From NCBI GenBank assembly GCA_041664945.1, contig JBAYJY010000055.1, positions 1 to 25,193 on the forward strand: 25,193 bases of DNA, written 5' to 3'. The stretch comes from JBAYJY01 sp041664945. Lineage in GTDB: Bacteria > UBP15 > UBA6099. Below are positions 7,991 to 16,491 of this stretch, piece after piece; position 1 is the stretch's first letter, and each line of letters begins with the position of its first letter. Under the pieces are notes generated by a model. The model ran no database searches. It was not told the DNA's origin and was given only the letters and a program-made list of their open reading frames with translations. Both the position numbers and the translations under genes were made by a program.

Positions 7991-8689
7991 ATGTTCAGAA
8001 AAACGGTAGTTATGTTGATTGCGGGAATGTTAATTGTCACGGCTGCGCAGAGCGCGAGCGCAGCGAAGCCGGCGGCTCCGAAAGCCCCTGCGGCAAAAAA
8101 AGCTGCGGCTCCGAAGGCTGACGCGATTGTCGATTCGCTGTTCAAGAAAACTGCCGAACTGAAAACATATAAATTCTTTTTCGATTACTTTGTTCCCAAA
8201 ACCGACAAGGTTAAAGGGGAATCCAGAACATGCGATTTCTGGTATTCCGGACCGGGCTATCTGCGGCTCGTTGTCACCGACGGCGACGATAAAGGCTCGC
8301 AAGTCGTATATAACGAGGAAAAGAACGATAAGGCGGTAAAGGCGAAACAGTCTTATATGCCGATCGCGATTTCCGTTAAGAAGAATGATCCGCGGCTCGA
8401 AGGATTTTTCGTAAGCGACTGGAACTCCGACGTGAAGGAAATAAAGAAATTCACAAGCGGCGCGAAACCTATCCTTGCAGGCGAAGAAAAGATAAAGGAC
8501 CGGGTTGGATACAAAGTCGTGTTTGACGGCCTAAAGGGCGAATTCGACAAGGTGATAATCTGGATAGACAAGAAGGACAGCGTTCTGCTGCAATACGAGT
8601 ATTATCTCGGCGGCCCGCTGAAGCAGCGCAAAACTTGGTACAACTACGACCTTAACCCGGCGATCACAAACGCTGATTTCAAGATTTGA
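7991..8689 (+). CDS. secreted LolA-fold-like protein
   Basis: This 232-aa exported protein has a signal peptide at residues 1-24 (cleavage near ASA-A), then an Ala/Pro/Lys linker to about 44. Residues 45-232 resemble the LolA/LolB or DUF1571-type fold, a half-barrel that carries lipids or lipoproteins in the periplasm. The resemblance is in the order of segments: an opening helix (DAIVDSLFKKTAELKTYKF), a strand with a CDFWYSGPGYLRL turn, a central strand with VVYN, and a final DKVIIWIDKKDSVLLQYEYY hairpin. It is not a standard LolA and may be a paralogue sensing or carrying another lipid. GGAGG precedes the ATG. It ends 9 bp before the convergent xylB stop. Confidence 0.72.
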   Translation: MFRKTVVMLIAGMLIVTAAQSASAAKPAAPKAPAAKKAAAPKADAIVDSLFKKTAELKTYKFFFDYFVPKTDKVKGESRTCDFWYSGPGYLRLVVTDGDDKGSQVVYNEEKNDKAVKAKQSYMPIAISVKKNDPRLEGFFVSDWNSDVKEIKKFTSGAKPILAGEEKIKDRVGYKVVFDGLKGEFDKVIIWIDKKDSVLLQYEYYLGGPLKQRKTWYNYDLNPAITNADFKI

Positions 8690-8698
8690 TCTTAATGC

Positions 8699-10213
8699 TC
8701 AGTATTTGATAGCTTTAAATTCATCTTCCAGAGCGGAATACAGGCTTTTAAATCGGGCCTGATTTTCGCCGTATTTCTTTGTCATGGCCGGGTTGGGCTT
8801 TGTTGTTGAAGTGACGCGAACTGTGGCGTCGGCGGCTTCCACGACGTTTTTGAAAGCGCCTGCGCCTGAGGCGGCGAGAAGGGCGGCGCCATAGGCCGGG
8901 CCCTCGTCATGATTGACTGTCACCACCGGTTTGCCGAACATGTCGGCCTGCATCTGGCGCCAGAAAGCGTTCTTGCCGCCGCCGCCGGTTGCGCGCACCT
9001 GTTCGACTTTGATTCCCATCGATTCCATTATGTCCAGCGAATCTTTAAGCCCGTAAACGATGCCTTCCATCACAGAGCGAACCATGTGGGCGCGATTGTG
9101 GCGCGGCGAAATGCCGAAGAAGACGCCGCGCGCGAAAGGGTCTTTGTGCGGCGTGCGTTCGCCGTTTAGGTAGGGCAGGAAGAGAAGGCCTTCGCAACAT
9201 GGGGCGGCTTTTTGCGCTTCCCGGCTGAGCAGGTCGTAGGCGTCGCCGCCGCCGGCTTTTTCCGCAGCGATTTCCTTTTCGCAGAACGTGTCCCGGAACC
9301 ATTTGAACGAAAGCCCTGCGGAGAGCATGACGCCCATCAGATAGAATTTGCCTGGCACGGAGTGGTTAAAGGAATGGACGCGGGCGCTTGGGTCAACGCG
9401 GAGTTTATCCGTGTGCGCGAAGATGACGCCTGAGGAGCCGATGCTGGACGAAACGCGGCTCGGGCGCACGATGCCGGTTCCGATAGCGGCGCATGTGTTG
9501 TCGGCGCCGCCGCCGACCACCGGCGTTCCTTCGCGCAGGCCTGTCAGCCGCGCCGCCTCGCGCGTCACAAGGCCGGCTATCTCTGAAGAACCGACTATCG
9601 GCGGAAGTATACTTGTTTTTATTCCCATGTCGCGGATCAGGTCGGCCGCCCATTCGCCTTTCGCCACGTTAAGCATGAGCGTTCCGGCAGCGTCCGAAAT
9701 ATCAATCGCGCGTTCTCCGGTGAGCTTGAACCGCACGTAGTCCTTCGGCAGCAGGAAGCAGGACATTTTCTTATATAGATCGGATTCGTTTTTTTTCATC
9801 CACAGAATTTTAGGCGCGGTGAAGCCGGTGAGGGCAGGGTTGGATGCGGTTTTGATTAAGCGGTCGGCGAACTTCTTCTGAAGCGTGTCGCATTCTTTAA
9901 CGGGCCGCTGGTCGCACCACAGGATGGCTGGGCGGAGCGGTTTGTCGGCGGAATCGAGGGGAACGAGGCCGTGCATCTGGCCCGAAAGGCCGACAGCGGC
10001 TATTTTCGAGGCGTCAGCGCCGCCGGCCATCAGTTTGCGAACAGCGCTGGCGGTCGCTTTCCACCAGATGTCGGGCGCCTGCTCGGCCCAGCCGGGTTTA
10101 GGCGTTGAAAGCGGATACTCCTCTCTCGCTGAGCCGGCGATGCGGCCTTTCCCGTCTATGAGCAGAGCTTTCAATCCAGTGGTTCCGATGTCGATTCCGA
10201 GAAAATATTTCAT
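8699..10213 (-). CDS. xylB: xylulokinase (FGGY family)
   Basis: This 504-aa cytosolic kinase phosphorylates D-xylulose to D-xylulose 5-phosphate, which feeds the pentose phosphate pathway. The N-terminal ATPase motif GIDIGTTGLKALLID is at residues 6-20. The xylulokinase signature GLSGQMHGLV is at about 75-84, and ILWCDQR at 97-103. Putative catalytic Asp238 is in GGGADNTCAA. The C-terminal FGGY ATP-binding pattern ATGGGGKNAFWRQMQADM and the length match XylB rather than glycerol kinase. GAGGTG precedes the ATG. No xylose isomerase, xylose transporter or XylR lies in the window, so the gene is isolated. A related sugar alcohol or ketose cannot be excluded as substrate. Confidence 0.92.
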   Translation of the reverse strand: MKYFLGIDIGTTGLKALLIDGKGRIAGSAREEYPLSTPKPGWAEQAPDIWWKATASAVRKLMAGGADASKIAAVGLSGQMHGLVPLDSADKPLRPAILWCDQRPVKECDTLQKKFADRLIKTASNPALTGFTAPKILWMKKNESDLYKKMSCFLLPKDYVRFKLTGERAIDISDAAGTLMLNVAKGEWAADLIRDMGIKTSILPPIVGSSEIAGLVTREAARLTGLREGTPVVGGGADNTCAAIGTGIVRPSRVSSSIGSSGVIFAHTDKLRVDPSARVHSFNHSVPGKFYLMGVMLSAGLSFKWFRDTFCEKEIAAEKAGGGDAYDLLSREAQKAAPCCEGLLFLPYLNGERTPHKDPFARGVFFGISPRHNRAHMVRSVMEGIVYGLKDSLDIMESMGIKVEQVRATGGGGKNAFWRQMQADMFGKPVVTVNHDEGPAYGAALLAASGAGAFKNVVEAADATVRVTSTTKPNPAMTKKYGENQARFKSLYSALEDEFKAIKY

Positions 10214-10273
10214 GCGGTTTCACCTCAAGGGTTCGAAAAGAATTTTGCTAAACAAATTTGAATCGTCGCGCTC

Positions 10274-10304
10274 GAAATGATTCACGATGTCTTTGAATCA
10301 TTTC
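10274..10304. promoter_or_regulatory. perfect 10-bp inverted repeat, candidate operator upstream of xylB
   Basis: GAAATGATTC (10274-10283) and GAATCATTTC (10295-10304) are exact reverse complements separated by 11 bp, so their centres are 21 bp apart, about two helical turns. They lie 61-91 bp upstream of the xylB ATG. An extra TTTGAATC at 10257-10264 repeats part of the right arm (10292-10299). This layout suits a dimeric repressor or activator. As RNA it could also form a hairpin in a xylB leader. Confidence 0.5.
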
Positions 10305-10368
10305 AAAACGCGCCGCGCATCAAGGATAAATATAAATGAAAGCGGAATCGGATGTCAAAAAACCGGCT

Positions 10369-10400
10369 GAAAAAAGAAGCGCCGGGCCTTGCGGCCCGGC
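10369..10400 (-). terminator. strong rho-independent terminator, minus strand
   Basis: GCCGGGCC and GGCCCGGC form a perfect 8-bp GC stem with a 4-nt loop (10381-10400). Read on the minus strand it is followed by GCTTC and then six T (10370-10375). It would stop minus-strand transcripts before xylB, which only makes sense if something is transcribed between this point and the nucleotidase gene. Confidence 0.65.
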
Positions 10401-10418
10401 AGTATAAGGGCAGATATT

Positions 10419-10549
10419 AAAAAAGAAAAATGATGTCGGGGGGAGTCCGTGGTTTTTTATTGAACACATAACCTGCGGTTCAAAAAAACGGGCTCCTGAG
10501 CCATACCCCGGAGGGGGCAGGCTTGTATAGCAGTTATTTACCCGACGGC
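10419..10549 (-). ncRNA. candidate structured non-coding RNA, family unknown
   Basis: The segment folds into a three-way junction. A closing stem pairs 10435-10440 with 10541-10546. Arm A pairs 10442-10449 with 10489-10496, continuing as 10460-10465 with 10478-10483. Arm B pairs 10499-10502 with 10520-10523 and 10506-10509 with 10514-10517. Minus-strand transcription is favoured by a promoter-like TTGATT-16-TTTAAT (10556-10583), T runs directly after the closing stem (10426-10430, 10419-10424) and the strong terminator at 10369-10400, giving about 130-180 nt. One arm-A pair is a G-U wobble only on the plus strand, so strand is not certain. I saw no match to SRP, 5S or RNase P signatures. 6S RNA has a similar size but a different architecture. 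Confidence 0.5.
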
Positions 10550-10555
10550 GGCAGG

Positions 10556-10583
10556 ATTAAACATGGCCGAAGCAAATAATCAA
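10556..10583 (-). promoter_or_regulatory. candidate promoter for the structured RNA or xylB
   Basis: On the minus strand TTGATT is followed after 16 bp by TTTAAT (5 of 6 to consensus). The predicted start is near 10549, exactly at the foot of the closing stem of the structured element. The alternative is a distant xylB promoter. Confidence 0.42.
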
Positions 10584-10620
10584 ACGGGCTATTCTGAAAG
10601 CGTGAATAATCAGGGTTCAA

Positions 10621-10649
10621 TTGAGAAATGCGGCGCAGTGGATTATAAA
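10621..10649 (+). promoter_or_regulatory. candidate promoter of the 5'-nucleotidase gene
   Basis: TTGAGA is followed after exactly 17 bp by TATAAA, each 5 of 6 to the sigma70 consensus. The predicted start near 10656 leaves a leader of about 27 nt containing the GGAG site. It separates this gene from the structured element upstream. Confidence 0.6.
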
Positions 10650-10682
10650 GTGATGATAGAGCATTAGGCGGCGGAGCATAGC

Positions 10683-12206
10683 ATGAAGATATTGATAGCG
10701 ATATTGGCGGTGGCGGCGATAATATTTTTCGCATACAGATCGGCGTCGGCGCAATCGGCGGCGACGATGACTGTCACGTTTGTTTATACAAATGATATGC
10801 ACGGTGTTTTCAGAGGCTCCGATGAGAGCGCGTTTATGAAGTTGAAACCGGCGCAGGGACTGTTGAGAATATCGACGCTGATAAAGCGCGTGAAAAGCGA
10901 GAATCCGAACACGATAGCGCTCGACGCGGGCGATGCGCTGCACGGCACGCCGATGATGTATGTTTTTCGCGGCGAACCCGTTGCGGAATTAATGAACGCC
11001 GCCGGTTACGACATAATCACGCTCGGGAATCACGATTTCGAATGGAAGATGCAGGTCGCATCGGAACGCGTCGCGCGCGCGAAACAGGATGTCGTTGTTT
11101 CGAACGCTGTTTTCCCGCCGGGATACGATTTCAGCGCCGTGAAGCCGTATGTCATCCGCGAGATCGGCGGGGTCAAGGTTGCGATTGCGGGATTGTTCAC
11201 TGATGAAACATTAAAATTTATATGGCCGGGCTATATTCAGGGGCTGGAAATCGAGCCGGCGGAAAAAGCGCTCGAAAGGCTATACCCCGATATGCTGCGC
11301 GAAGCGGATTATATTGTTTTGTTGTCGCATCTCGGAACGGCGAACGACTTGCAGATCGCGACTTCCTCGACCGGAGCAGATCTTATTCTCGGCGGCCATT
11401 CCCACAATGTGATATTTCCGCCGATTCAGATAGGTAAAACATATATTATGAACTCCGGCGCTTACGGGCTCAACCTCGGGAGGGTGGATGTCGATTTTGC
11501 TCCGGGAGACGACGGGCGCATGAAGCCGGTCGGCGTTCGAGCCTCAATGATTCCCGCTGACGAATCGGTTACTGAAGACCCTGAACTGGTTCCTGTTTAC
11601 GAGCAGTACAGGACAATGCTCGCGGATGTGATGTCGCTGAAAGTCGCCGAATCATGGGCGATCGCCGGCGATAAGAAACGGACGGGCGACAGGGCGGCGG
11701 ACCTGCTGCGCGAGGCGACAGGAGCCGACATAGCGTTCATAGGGGCGGGCCAGATAAGCGGCGAGATGGGCGTCGGGCCGGTTGCGGTTAAGGACTTCTA
11801 TAAAGTAATGACATCTTACTCGCGGCAAAACATAGTTCTCGGAAAATTGAGCGGAGCGCAGATCGCTGATCTGATCGAACGCTCGGCGAACGGAACCAAG
11901 GCGGCGAACGGCATATATTTTTCTGGAATTAAGTATGAAATCAGTTCCGACGCCGCCGGAAAGAGTATCGTTTCGATAACGGTAAACGGAAACCCGCTGG
12001 ATAGCAACGCCGGTTATCTTGTCGCGTCAACAGGGAATTTCATTATGGAGCGCACTGATTTGCTGAGCGCAGATCCTGGCGGCGTAGCGGACACCGGCGA
12101 AACTCTGCGTGATGTGGTCATGAAGCAACTTGGCATTGGCGGCGGAGGCAATTATGCATCGGGGAAAATCGGGAAAACAGCGTCGCCGCCTGACGAAGCG
12201 AATTAA
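10683..12206 (+). CDS. secreted 5'-nucleotidase/2',3'-cyclic phosphodiesterase family protein (UshA-like)
   Basis: This 507-aa exported dinuclear-metal phosphoesterase probably dephosphorylates extracytoplasmic nucleotides. The signal peptide is residues 1-23 (ASA-Q). The metallophosphatase domain has the expected metal-ligand motifs: TNDMHG (36-41), DAGDALHGTP (81-90), GNHDFEW (115-121), LLSHLG (213-218) and GGHSHN (237-242). A 5'-nucleotidase C-terminal domain follows (about 310-490) with the usual GDRAADLLREATGADIAFI opening, although specificity residues cannot be judged. The length is close to other UshA-type enzymes. It has its own promoter and GGAG site. It could supply phosphate to the Pst importer, but it is 6 kb away and not obviously co-regulated. 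Confidence 0.9.
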   Translation: MKILIAILAVAAIIFFAYRSASAQSAATMTVTFVYTNDMHGVFRGSDESAFMKLKPAQGLLRISTLIKRVKSENPNTIALDAGDALHGTPMMYVFRGEPVAELMNAAGYDIITLGNHDFEWKMQVASERVARAKQDVVVSNAVFPPGYDFSAVKPYVIREIGGVKVAIAGLFTDETLKFIWPGYIQGLEIEPAEKALERLYPDMLREADYIVLLSHLGTANDLQIATSSTGADLILGGHSHNVIFPPIQIGKTYIMNSGAYGLNLGRVDVDFAPGDDGRMKPVGVRASMIPADESVTEDPELVPVYEQYRTMLADVMSLKVAESWAIAGDKKRTGDRAADLLREATGADIAFIGAGQISGEMGVGPVAVKDFYKVMTSYSRQNIVLGKLSGAQIADLIERSANGTKAANGIYFSGIKYEISSDAAGKSIVSITVNGNPLDSNAGYLVASTGNFIMERTDLLSADPGGVADTGETLRDVVMKQLGIGGGGNYASGKIGKTASPPDEAN

Positions 12207-12239
12207 TCACGGCAAATAATCATAATTGCGCGCACAGAG

Positions 12240-15200
12240 CTATTGGATAACGCCGCCGACTCTTGATTGCAGATCGCGCATAAGAAGATTGATTTCAAGT
12301 ATTTCCGGATAAACTTTGTAAACCCTGAACAGAACCATCTCGGCCTGTGAAATATTCCCGCTGTCTGAAAGAATTTTAGCGAGTTCGAAAGCGATGTTGG
12401 GATTTAACGGGTCCAATCTGTTCGCTTCCACAAGAATGCCGAAAATTTTCGATTTGTCCGGGTTTTCAGTTTTCAGCAAATATTTAGCGGCGTCGAAAAG
12501 GGCGGAGCTTTTAGCTTTCTTTTCCTTCACCATGTTCGCATATCTCAATAGAATTAAGGCCGATTCCTCGTAGCGGCCGAGACCTTTAAGAATGATGGCT
12601 TGAGCGTTCAAAATTCTGATGTCATCTTTCTGAGATTGCGAGAGCAGGGAAGCGAGCGTTTCAGCTTTTTTGAATTCCTGTTGTTTGATCAGGAACATAA
12701 GGTAAGATAGCTGCGCCTGGCGACCGGCTCCGTTTTTAATAGAGAGGTTGTAATAATCATCGGCTAAAAGTGAAAGGCCGATCGAGCTGAAATATTCGGC
12801 GGACAGGAAAAGGACGGCGGGGTTGTCAGGCGAAAGTTTATTGATTATCTCAAGATATTTCCCGTAATCGGACCGATCAATTTTGGTATTGTAAACGTCA
12901 TTCGCAATACCAAAGTACTCACTCGCGGTGAGTTTACGGGCGTCGAGACCGACGGAGGCGAGAGGATCGACTGGATAGATTGAAGTGATCATGTTTGCGA
13001 GAACGGGAGCAGGTTCGAAGAACTCGAACGGGGCGGCGAACTCGAGAAACGGGCGGTCGTCGGTGTGCAAGCGGCTGCCAGCGGAAAGTTTCCGAATTTC
13101 GTTGGGGCCGGCGACAAAGTGTGCGGCGGTAATGCCGAGCCTGTCGAATCCGGGGCGCAAAGGCTTGAGTTTAGCTGCGAGTTGAGCGGAATCGAAGCGT
13201 CGAGCGATTTCCCGAGCGTCGATCTGTATAGGTTTTTCTGAGCCGATCAGGAAAAGATCGTTTTCAACGAGGAAAGCATATACGTAAGGATAAACAGACT
13301 GGTAAGTGGCGAGGATCATGGAGAGGCTTTTGGGGGCCATGGAATATAATTGAACCCACTGGCAGTAAATGCCGCCGGCCCGCAGACGGGATTTTGTCAG
13401 TTTGAAAAAATCCTGAGAATACAGGTTGGCGATGCCGGCGATCCAGTGATTAGAGGGTTCGGAAATTATTACATCATATTTATCGCTGTTCGCGAGCAGA
13501 TAGTTTCGGGCGTCCTCAATGTGTATCCGCGTTCGTTTGTCGTCGAGGAAATGAAAGTTTTTATTTTCGAACAGCCGGTCCGCCTCCACGACATAAGGTT
13601 CAATTTCGATAGCGTCAACAGAGCGGACGGACGGGAACTGGAGAACTGTCCCGGCGGACATCCCGCTGCCGAGGCCGATCACCGCGACTTTTTGAGGATT
13701 CGGATGGATCAGAAGCGGCATGGCGGCGAGGAAAATCTGGGTGTGCGCGTCTCCAAAGCTTGACGCGTCGGTTTTACCGTTGACTTTCAGAAACATATTA
13801 TCGCCTTCTTTCAGAACGGCTACGGAAACTGTTGCGCCGTCGCGATAATATATGAGTCTCGCGTTTTGTTTGATCGATTTCGAAATAGAATCAGGATCTT
13901 TGATACTATTATAATTTCTGTGATATAGGAATGGCCCGCTGGTCATGAGGTAAGAATCCCACGGCTGGGAAAAAGAGATGAAGAAAACGGCGGCGGACAC
14001 AGCGGCGGCCGCGGCAAATCTTTTCAGAACCGGAACTTTGATCTCGAACGCGGAAAAAACGACGCCCATGCCGAGCATGGCTAAAACGCCGATCAGCAGC
14101 GTCGGCCGCAAGCCGATCAGCGGCAATAATATAAATCCAGTAAGCGCCGATCCCAATATCGCTCCGAGCGTATTCCAGAAATAAATCCTTCCGACGCCGG
14201 CAGACACCGCGCCGGTCTTCATTGTGTACAAGGAAATGATCGCCGGGAAACTCGCTCCGAACAGAAACGCGGGCGCGAAGAGTATCGATCCGCAAACAAT
14301 AAATTGAAGTATGAGTATCAGATTATAATTCCCGTTAATCATATTCATTGTTTTCATGAAAAGAAAGAAAGCCCATTTTAGCATCGGGAAGTATGACGCG
14401 GATGCAACGGCGATCAGGAGAAAACAGGTTGCGATAGAGGCGAAGCCGGTGGATATGATCCGGTCCGGGCGCGAGCGCATGAAGCGGCCCATGGAGAAGC
14501 TTCCGAGCGCGATCCCGATCAGAAACGCCAACAGTATCAGAGTGAACGAATAAACCGAACTGCCGATAATCAGCGCCAGCGAGCGCGTCCAGGTTACTTC
14601 GAGCAGAAAGCTGACGAACCCCGAAGCGAAAGCGCCGCAGAGAAGGAGAGGGATGAAAAATCCGCGAGAGGCGGCGCCTGTCAGAGGGGTAGCGGAGCCG
14701 CCGGCAGGAGAGAGAGCATCCGCGCCGGCGCCGGGCGCAGGAGTTGCGGTTTCGGTTTCATCTGTATTCAGTTTGCTCATCTTCTGATGCTGGACAATCG
14801 CCAGAAGGCCGATGCCGATATTTAAAACCATTCCCATTTTAAGCGTGTCAGTTATGCCCATCAGCGCCAGAAGATAAAAACCGGTAAGGAAAGCGCCTGT
14901 GACAGCGCCGATTGTATTCAGCCCGTAGAGGAAAGAAACTGAGATTGAAAGCTTATCGCGCCTGGCGACGAAGAATTTGCTCATGAGCGGAAGTGTGGCG
15001 CCCATGCAGAACGTTGGAATCGCGAGTATTGCGGCGGCGGCGACGGCTTTGATCGCGATAAGCGCCGGTTGGCTGACCGCTGCATGGTAAAGTTGCGGAT
15101 ACACGCTTTCCAATGCTTTGATCAGCAACGGCGGGATGAAAGCGTAAAGGCCGATGATAATCTCCACGATTCCATAGAACATGATCGCGCTTTTTCGCTT

Positions 15201-15428
15201 TTCTATGAAACGGCCGAACCACCAGCCGCCGGCTCCAAGACCGCCCATGAACACCATTAATACCGTTGCCGTGCTGTAAACGGCGTTTCCGAATACGAGC
15301 GCGAAGAGCCTCACCCACACGATTTCATACAGCAGGCCGGTCAGCCCGGAAAAAAAGAAACAGCATGTCAAAACGTTTCGTGCCGTTCGTTCGATGGACA
15401 ACGGCTCGCTTTCAATTGTCTTTATCAT
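12240..15428 (-). CDS. fused multi-pass membrane protein / spermidine-synthase-like domain / TPR-like repeats
   Basis: This 1062-aa inner-membrane protein is of the type often annotated as fused MFS/spermidine synthase. Residues 20-215 and 257-485 form two hydrophobic halves that are recognisable repeats: compare GLLYEIVWVRLFALVFGNAV (31-50) with FVSFLLEVTWTRSLALIIGS (271-290), each followed by a G-x-x-x-G helix and a GRF end. A Pro/Ala/Gly linker (225-252) separates them. A Rossmann methyltransferase-like domain follows, with the nucleotide-binding GLGSGMSAG (585-593), the acidic IEIEP (607-611) and a loop SEPSNHWIAG (656-665). The last 200 residues are TPR-like helices. True spermidine synthases have a D-rich gatekeeper at the loop position, so aminopropyl transfer is doubtful. 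It overlaps the WYL gene by 4 bp. Confidence 0.85.
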   Translation of the reverse strand: MIKTIESEPLSIERTARNVLTCCFFFSGLTGLLYEIVWVRLFALVFGNAVYSTATVLMVFMGGLGAGGWWFGRFIEKRKSAIMFYGIVEIIIGLYAFIPPLLIKALESVYPQLYHAAVSQPALIAIKAVAAAAILAIPTFCMGATLPLMSKFFVARRDKLSISVSFLYGLNTIGAVTGAFLTGFYLLALMGITDTLKMGMVLNIGIGLLAIVQHQKMSKLNTDETETATPAPGAGADALSPAGGSATPLTGAASRGFFIPLLLCGAFASGFVSFLLEVTWTRSLALIIGSSVYSFTLILLAFLIGIALGSFSMGRFMRSRPDRIISTGFASIATCFLLIAVASASYFPMLKWAFFLFMKTMNMINGNYNLILILQFIVCGSILFAPAFLFGASFPAIISLYTMKTGAVSAGVGRIYFWNTLGAILGSALTGFILLPLIGLRPTLLIGVLAMLGMGVVFSAFEIKVPVLKRFAAAAAVSAAVFFISFSQPWDSYLMTSGPFLYHRNYNSIKDPDSISKSIKQNARLIYYRDGATVSVAVLKEGDNMFLKVNGKTDASSFGDAHTQIFLAAMPLLIHPNPQKVAVIGLGSGMSAGTVLQFPSVRSVDAIEIEPYVVEADRLFENKNFHFLDDKRTRIHIEDARNYLLANSDKYDVIISEPSNHWIAGIANLYSQDFFKLTKSRLRAGGIYCQWVQLYSMAPKSLSMILATYQSVYPYVYAFLVENDLFLIGSEKPIQIDAREIARRFDSAQLAAKLKPLRPGFDRLGITAAHFVAGPNEIRKLSAGSRLHTDDRPFLEFAAPFEFFEPAPVLANMITSIYPVDPLASVGLDARKLTASEYFGIANDVYNTKIDRSDYGKYLEIINKLSPDNPAVLFLSAEYFSSIGLSLLADDYYNLSIKNGAGRQAQLSYLMFLIKQQEFKKAETLASLLSQSQKDDIRILNAQAIILKGLGRYEESALILLRYANMVKEKKAKSSALFDAAKYLLKTENPDKSKIFGILVEANRLDPLNPNIAFELAKILSDSGNISQAEMVLFRVYKVYPEILEINLLMRDLQSRVGGVIQ

Positions 15429-16414
15429 TTGCTCAATTTGCCTCTTTCATGATTATTTCTCTTAGTTGAATTTGCCTTTGCGAGCGCCGCGGCGTGGCGC
15501 GCAACTTCTTCGCGCAGTGATTCAGGGCTGACTACCCTTGCGCCTTCTCCCCAGCTCAGTACCCATCGCCTGATCTCAAGCGTGCCCTTAACTTTTGCCG
15601 AGAATGTGATGCCGCCGTTCTTATGTTTCACAATTTGCTGGCCGGGATGCCACCGGCGCTCCTCGATCAGCGGGGCCAGTTTGCTGTCGAATTCTATCAC
15701 GACATCGGTTTCCTCGCCTTGAAACACGCCCCAGCTTTTCGCGACGTAATCCTGAATCGAGAAGTCTTTCGGATAAGCGAAGGATTCGCCTGTAAGAGCC
15801 ATGTCGGTTGCGCGGTTCAGGCGGAAGGTGCGCAGTTCCCGGCGTGTGTGGCACCAGGCGATCATGTACCATGAGTTACCGCGGAAAATTACGCCGTAGG
15901 GGTCCGCTTCGCGGATCGAGGTCGCGTTTCTGCTGTATGTGAAGTATTCGAATCGTATTGTTTTTCTTCCGGCGATGGCGGCCTGGGCCGTTTTGAGGGC
16001 GGGAAGCGTTTCGGCGCGCCCTTGAGTGTCCATGCGGACTTTGCCTTCGAGTTCGAGAAGCAGGCGGCGCGATTCATCCGGAAGAAGCTCGTACAGTTTC
16101 GATATCGCGCTGCGCGCCGGGGTCTCGCGGGTCAGATGGCCGTGACTGTCGAGCGCCGTGCAGCCGATCAGCAGCGCGAGCGCCTCGTCGAGCGAAAATC
16201 TTACTTGCGGGAGCGCGGACATCCCGAGAAACGAGTATCCTTTGCCGTTGTAAACCACGGGAATCCCGCCGGCGTTAAGTTCGTTCAAGTCGTCGTACAG
16301 CCTTTTCTCGGAGATTTCGAAATATTTCGCGAGTTTCTTCGGGCCCCATTCAGGGTGAAACTTGATGACGCTCATCAATTCGATCAGTCTTGCCAGCCTT
16401 AAATGCTTCGACAA
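15425..16414 (-). CDS. WYL-domain transcriptional regulator
   Basis: This 329-aa cytoplasmic DNA-binding protein has an HTH domain at residues 5-60, with EWGPKKLAKYFEISEKRLYDD as the helix-turn-helix. A helical spacer follows, then a WYL domain (about 140-215) with the namesake SWY at 181-183 and RTFRLNRATDM, and a C-terminal WCX-type extension (235-315). WYL domains are thought to sense ligands, often nucleotides or nucleic acids. The start is TTG at 16414 with GGAG 7 bp upstream; no better ATG lies in frame nearby. The stop overlaps the start of the 1062-aa membrane-protein gene (ATGA), so it may regulate its own operon. Confidence 0.88.
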   Translation of the reverse strand: MSKHLRLARLIELMSVIKFHPEWGPKKLAKYFEISEKRLYDDLNELNAGGIPVVYNGKGYSFLGMSALPQVRFSLDEALALLIGCTALDSHGHLTRETPARSAISKLYELLPDESRRLLLELEGKVRMDTQGRAETLPALKTAQAAIAGRKTIRFEYFTYSRNATSIREADPYGVIFRGNSWYMIAWCHTRRELRTFRLNRATDMALTGESFAYPKDFSIQDYVAKSWGVFQGEETDVVIEFDSKLAPLIEERRWHPGQQIVKHKNGGITFSAKVKGTLEIRRWVLSWGEGARVVSPESLREEVARHAAALAKANSTKRNNHERGKLSK

Positions 16415-16491
16415 TGCGCGTCTCCGTCAGGCAACACGCGGCCGGTCGCCGGTTCCATCGTTTCGGGCGATAAATCGCGGCGGCGCGATGA

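Noticed and set aside
10435..10546. 5S rRNA, SRP RNA or a known riboswitch class for the structured element
   Set aside because: The three-way junction and size prompted this, but the conserved sequences of 5S, SRP (GGAA-loop region) and the common riboswitches I checked by eye are absent.
10435..10682. Riboswitch in the leader of the plus-strand nucleotidase gene
   Set aside because: A better promoter (10621-10649) lies between the element and the gene, and no plus-strand terminator or ribosome-site sequestering stem is visible.
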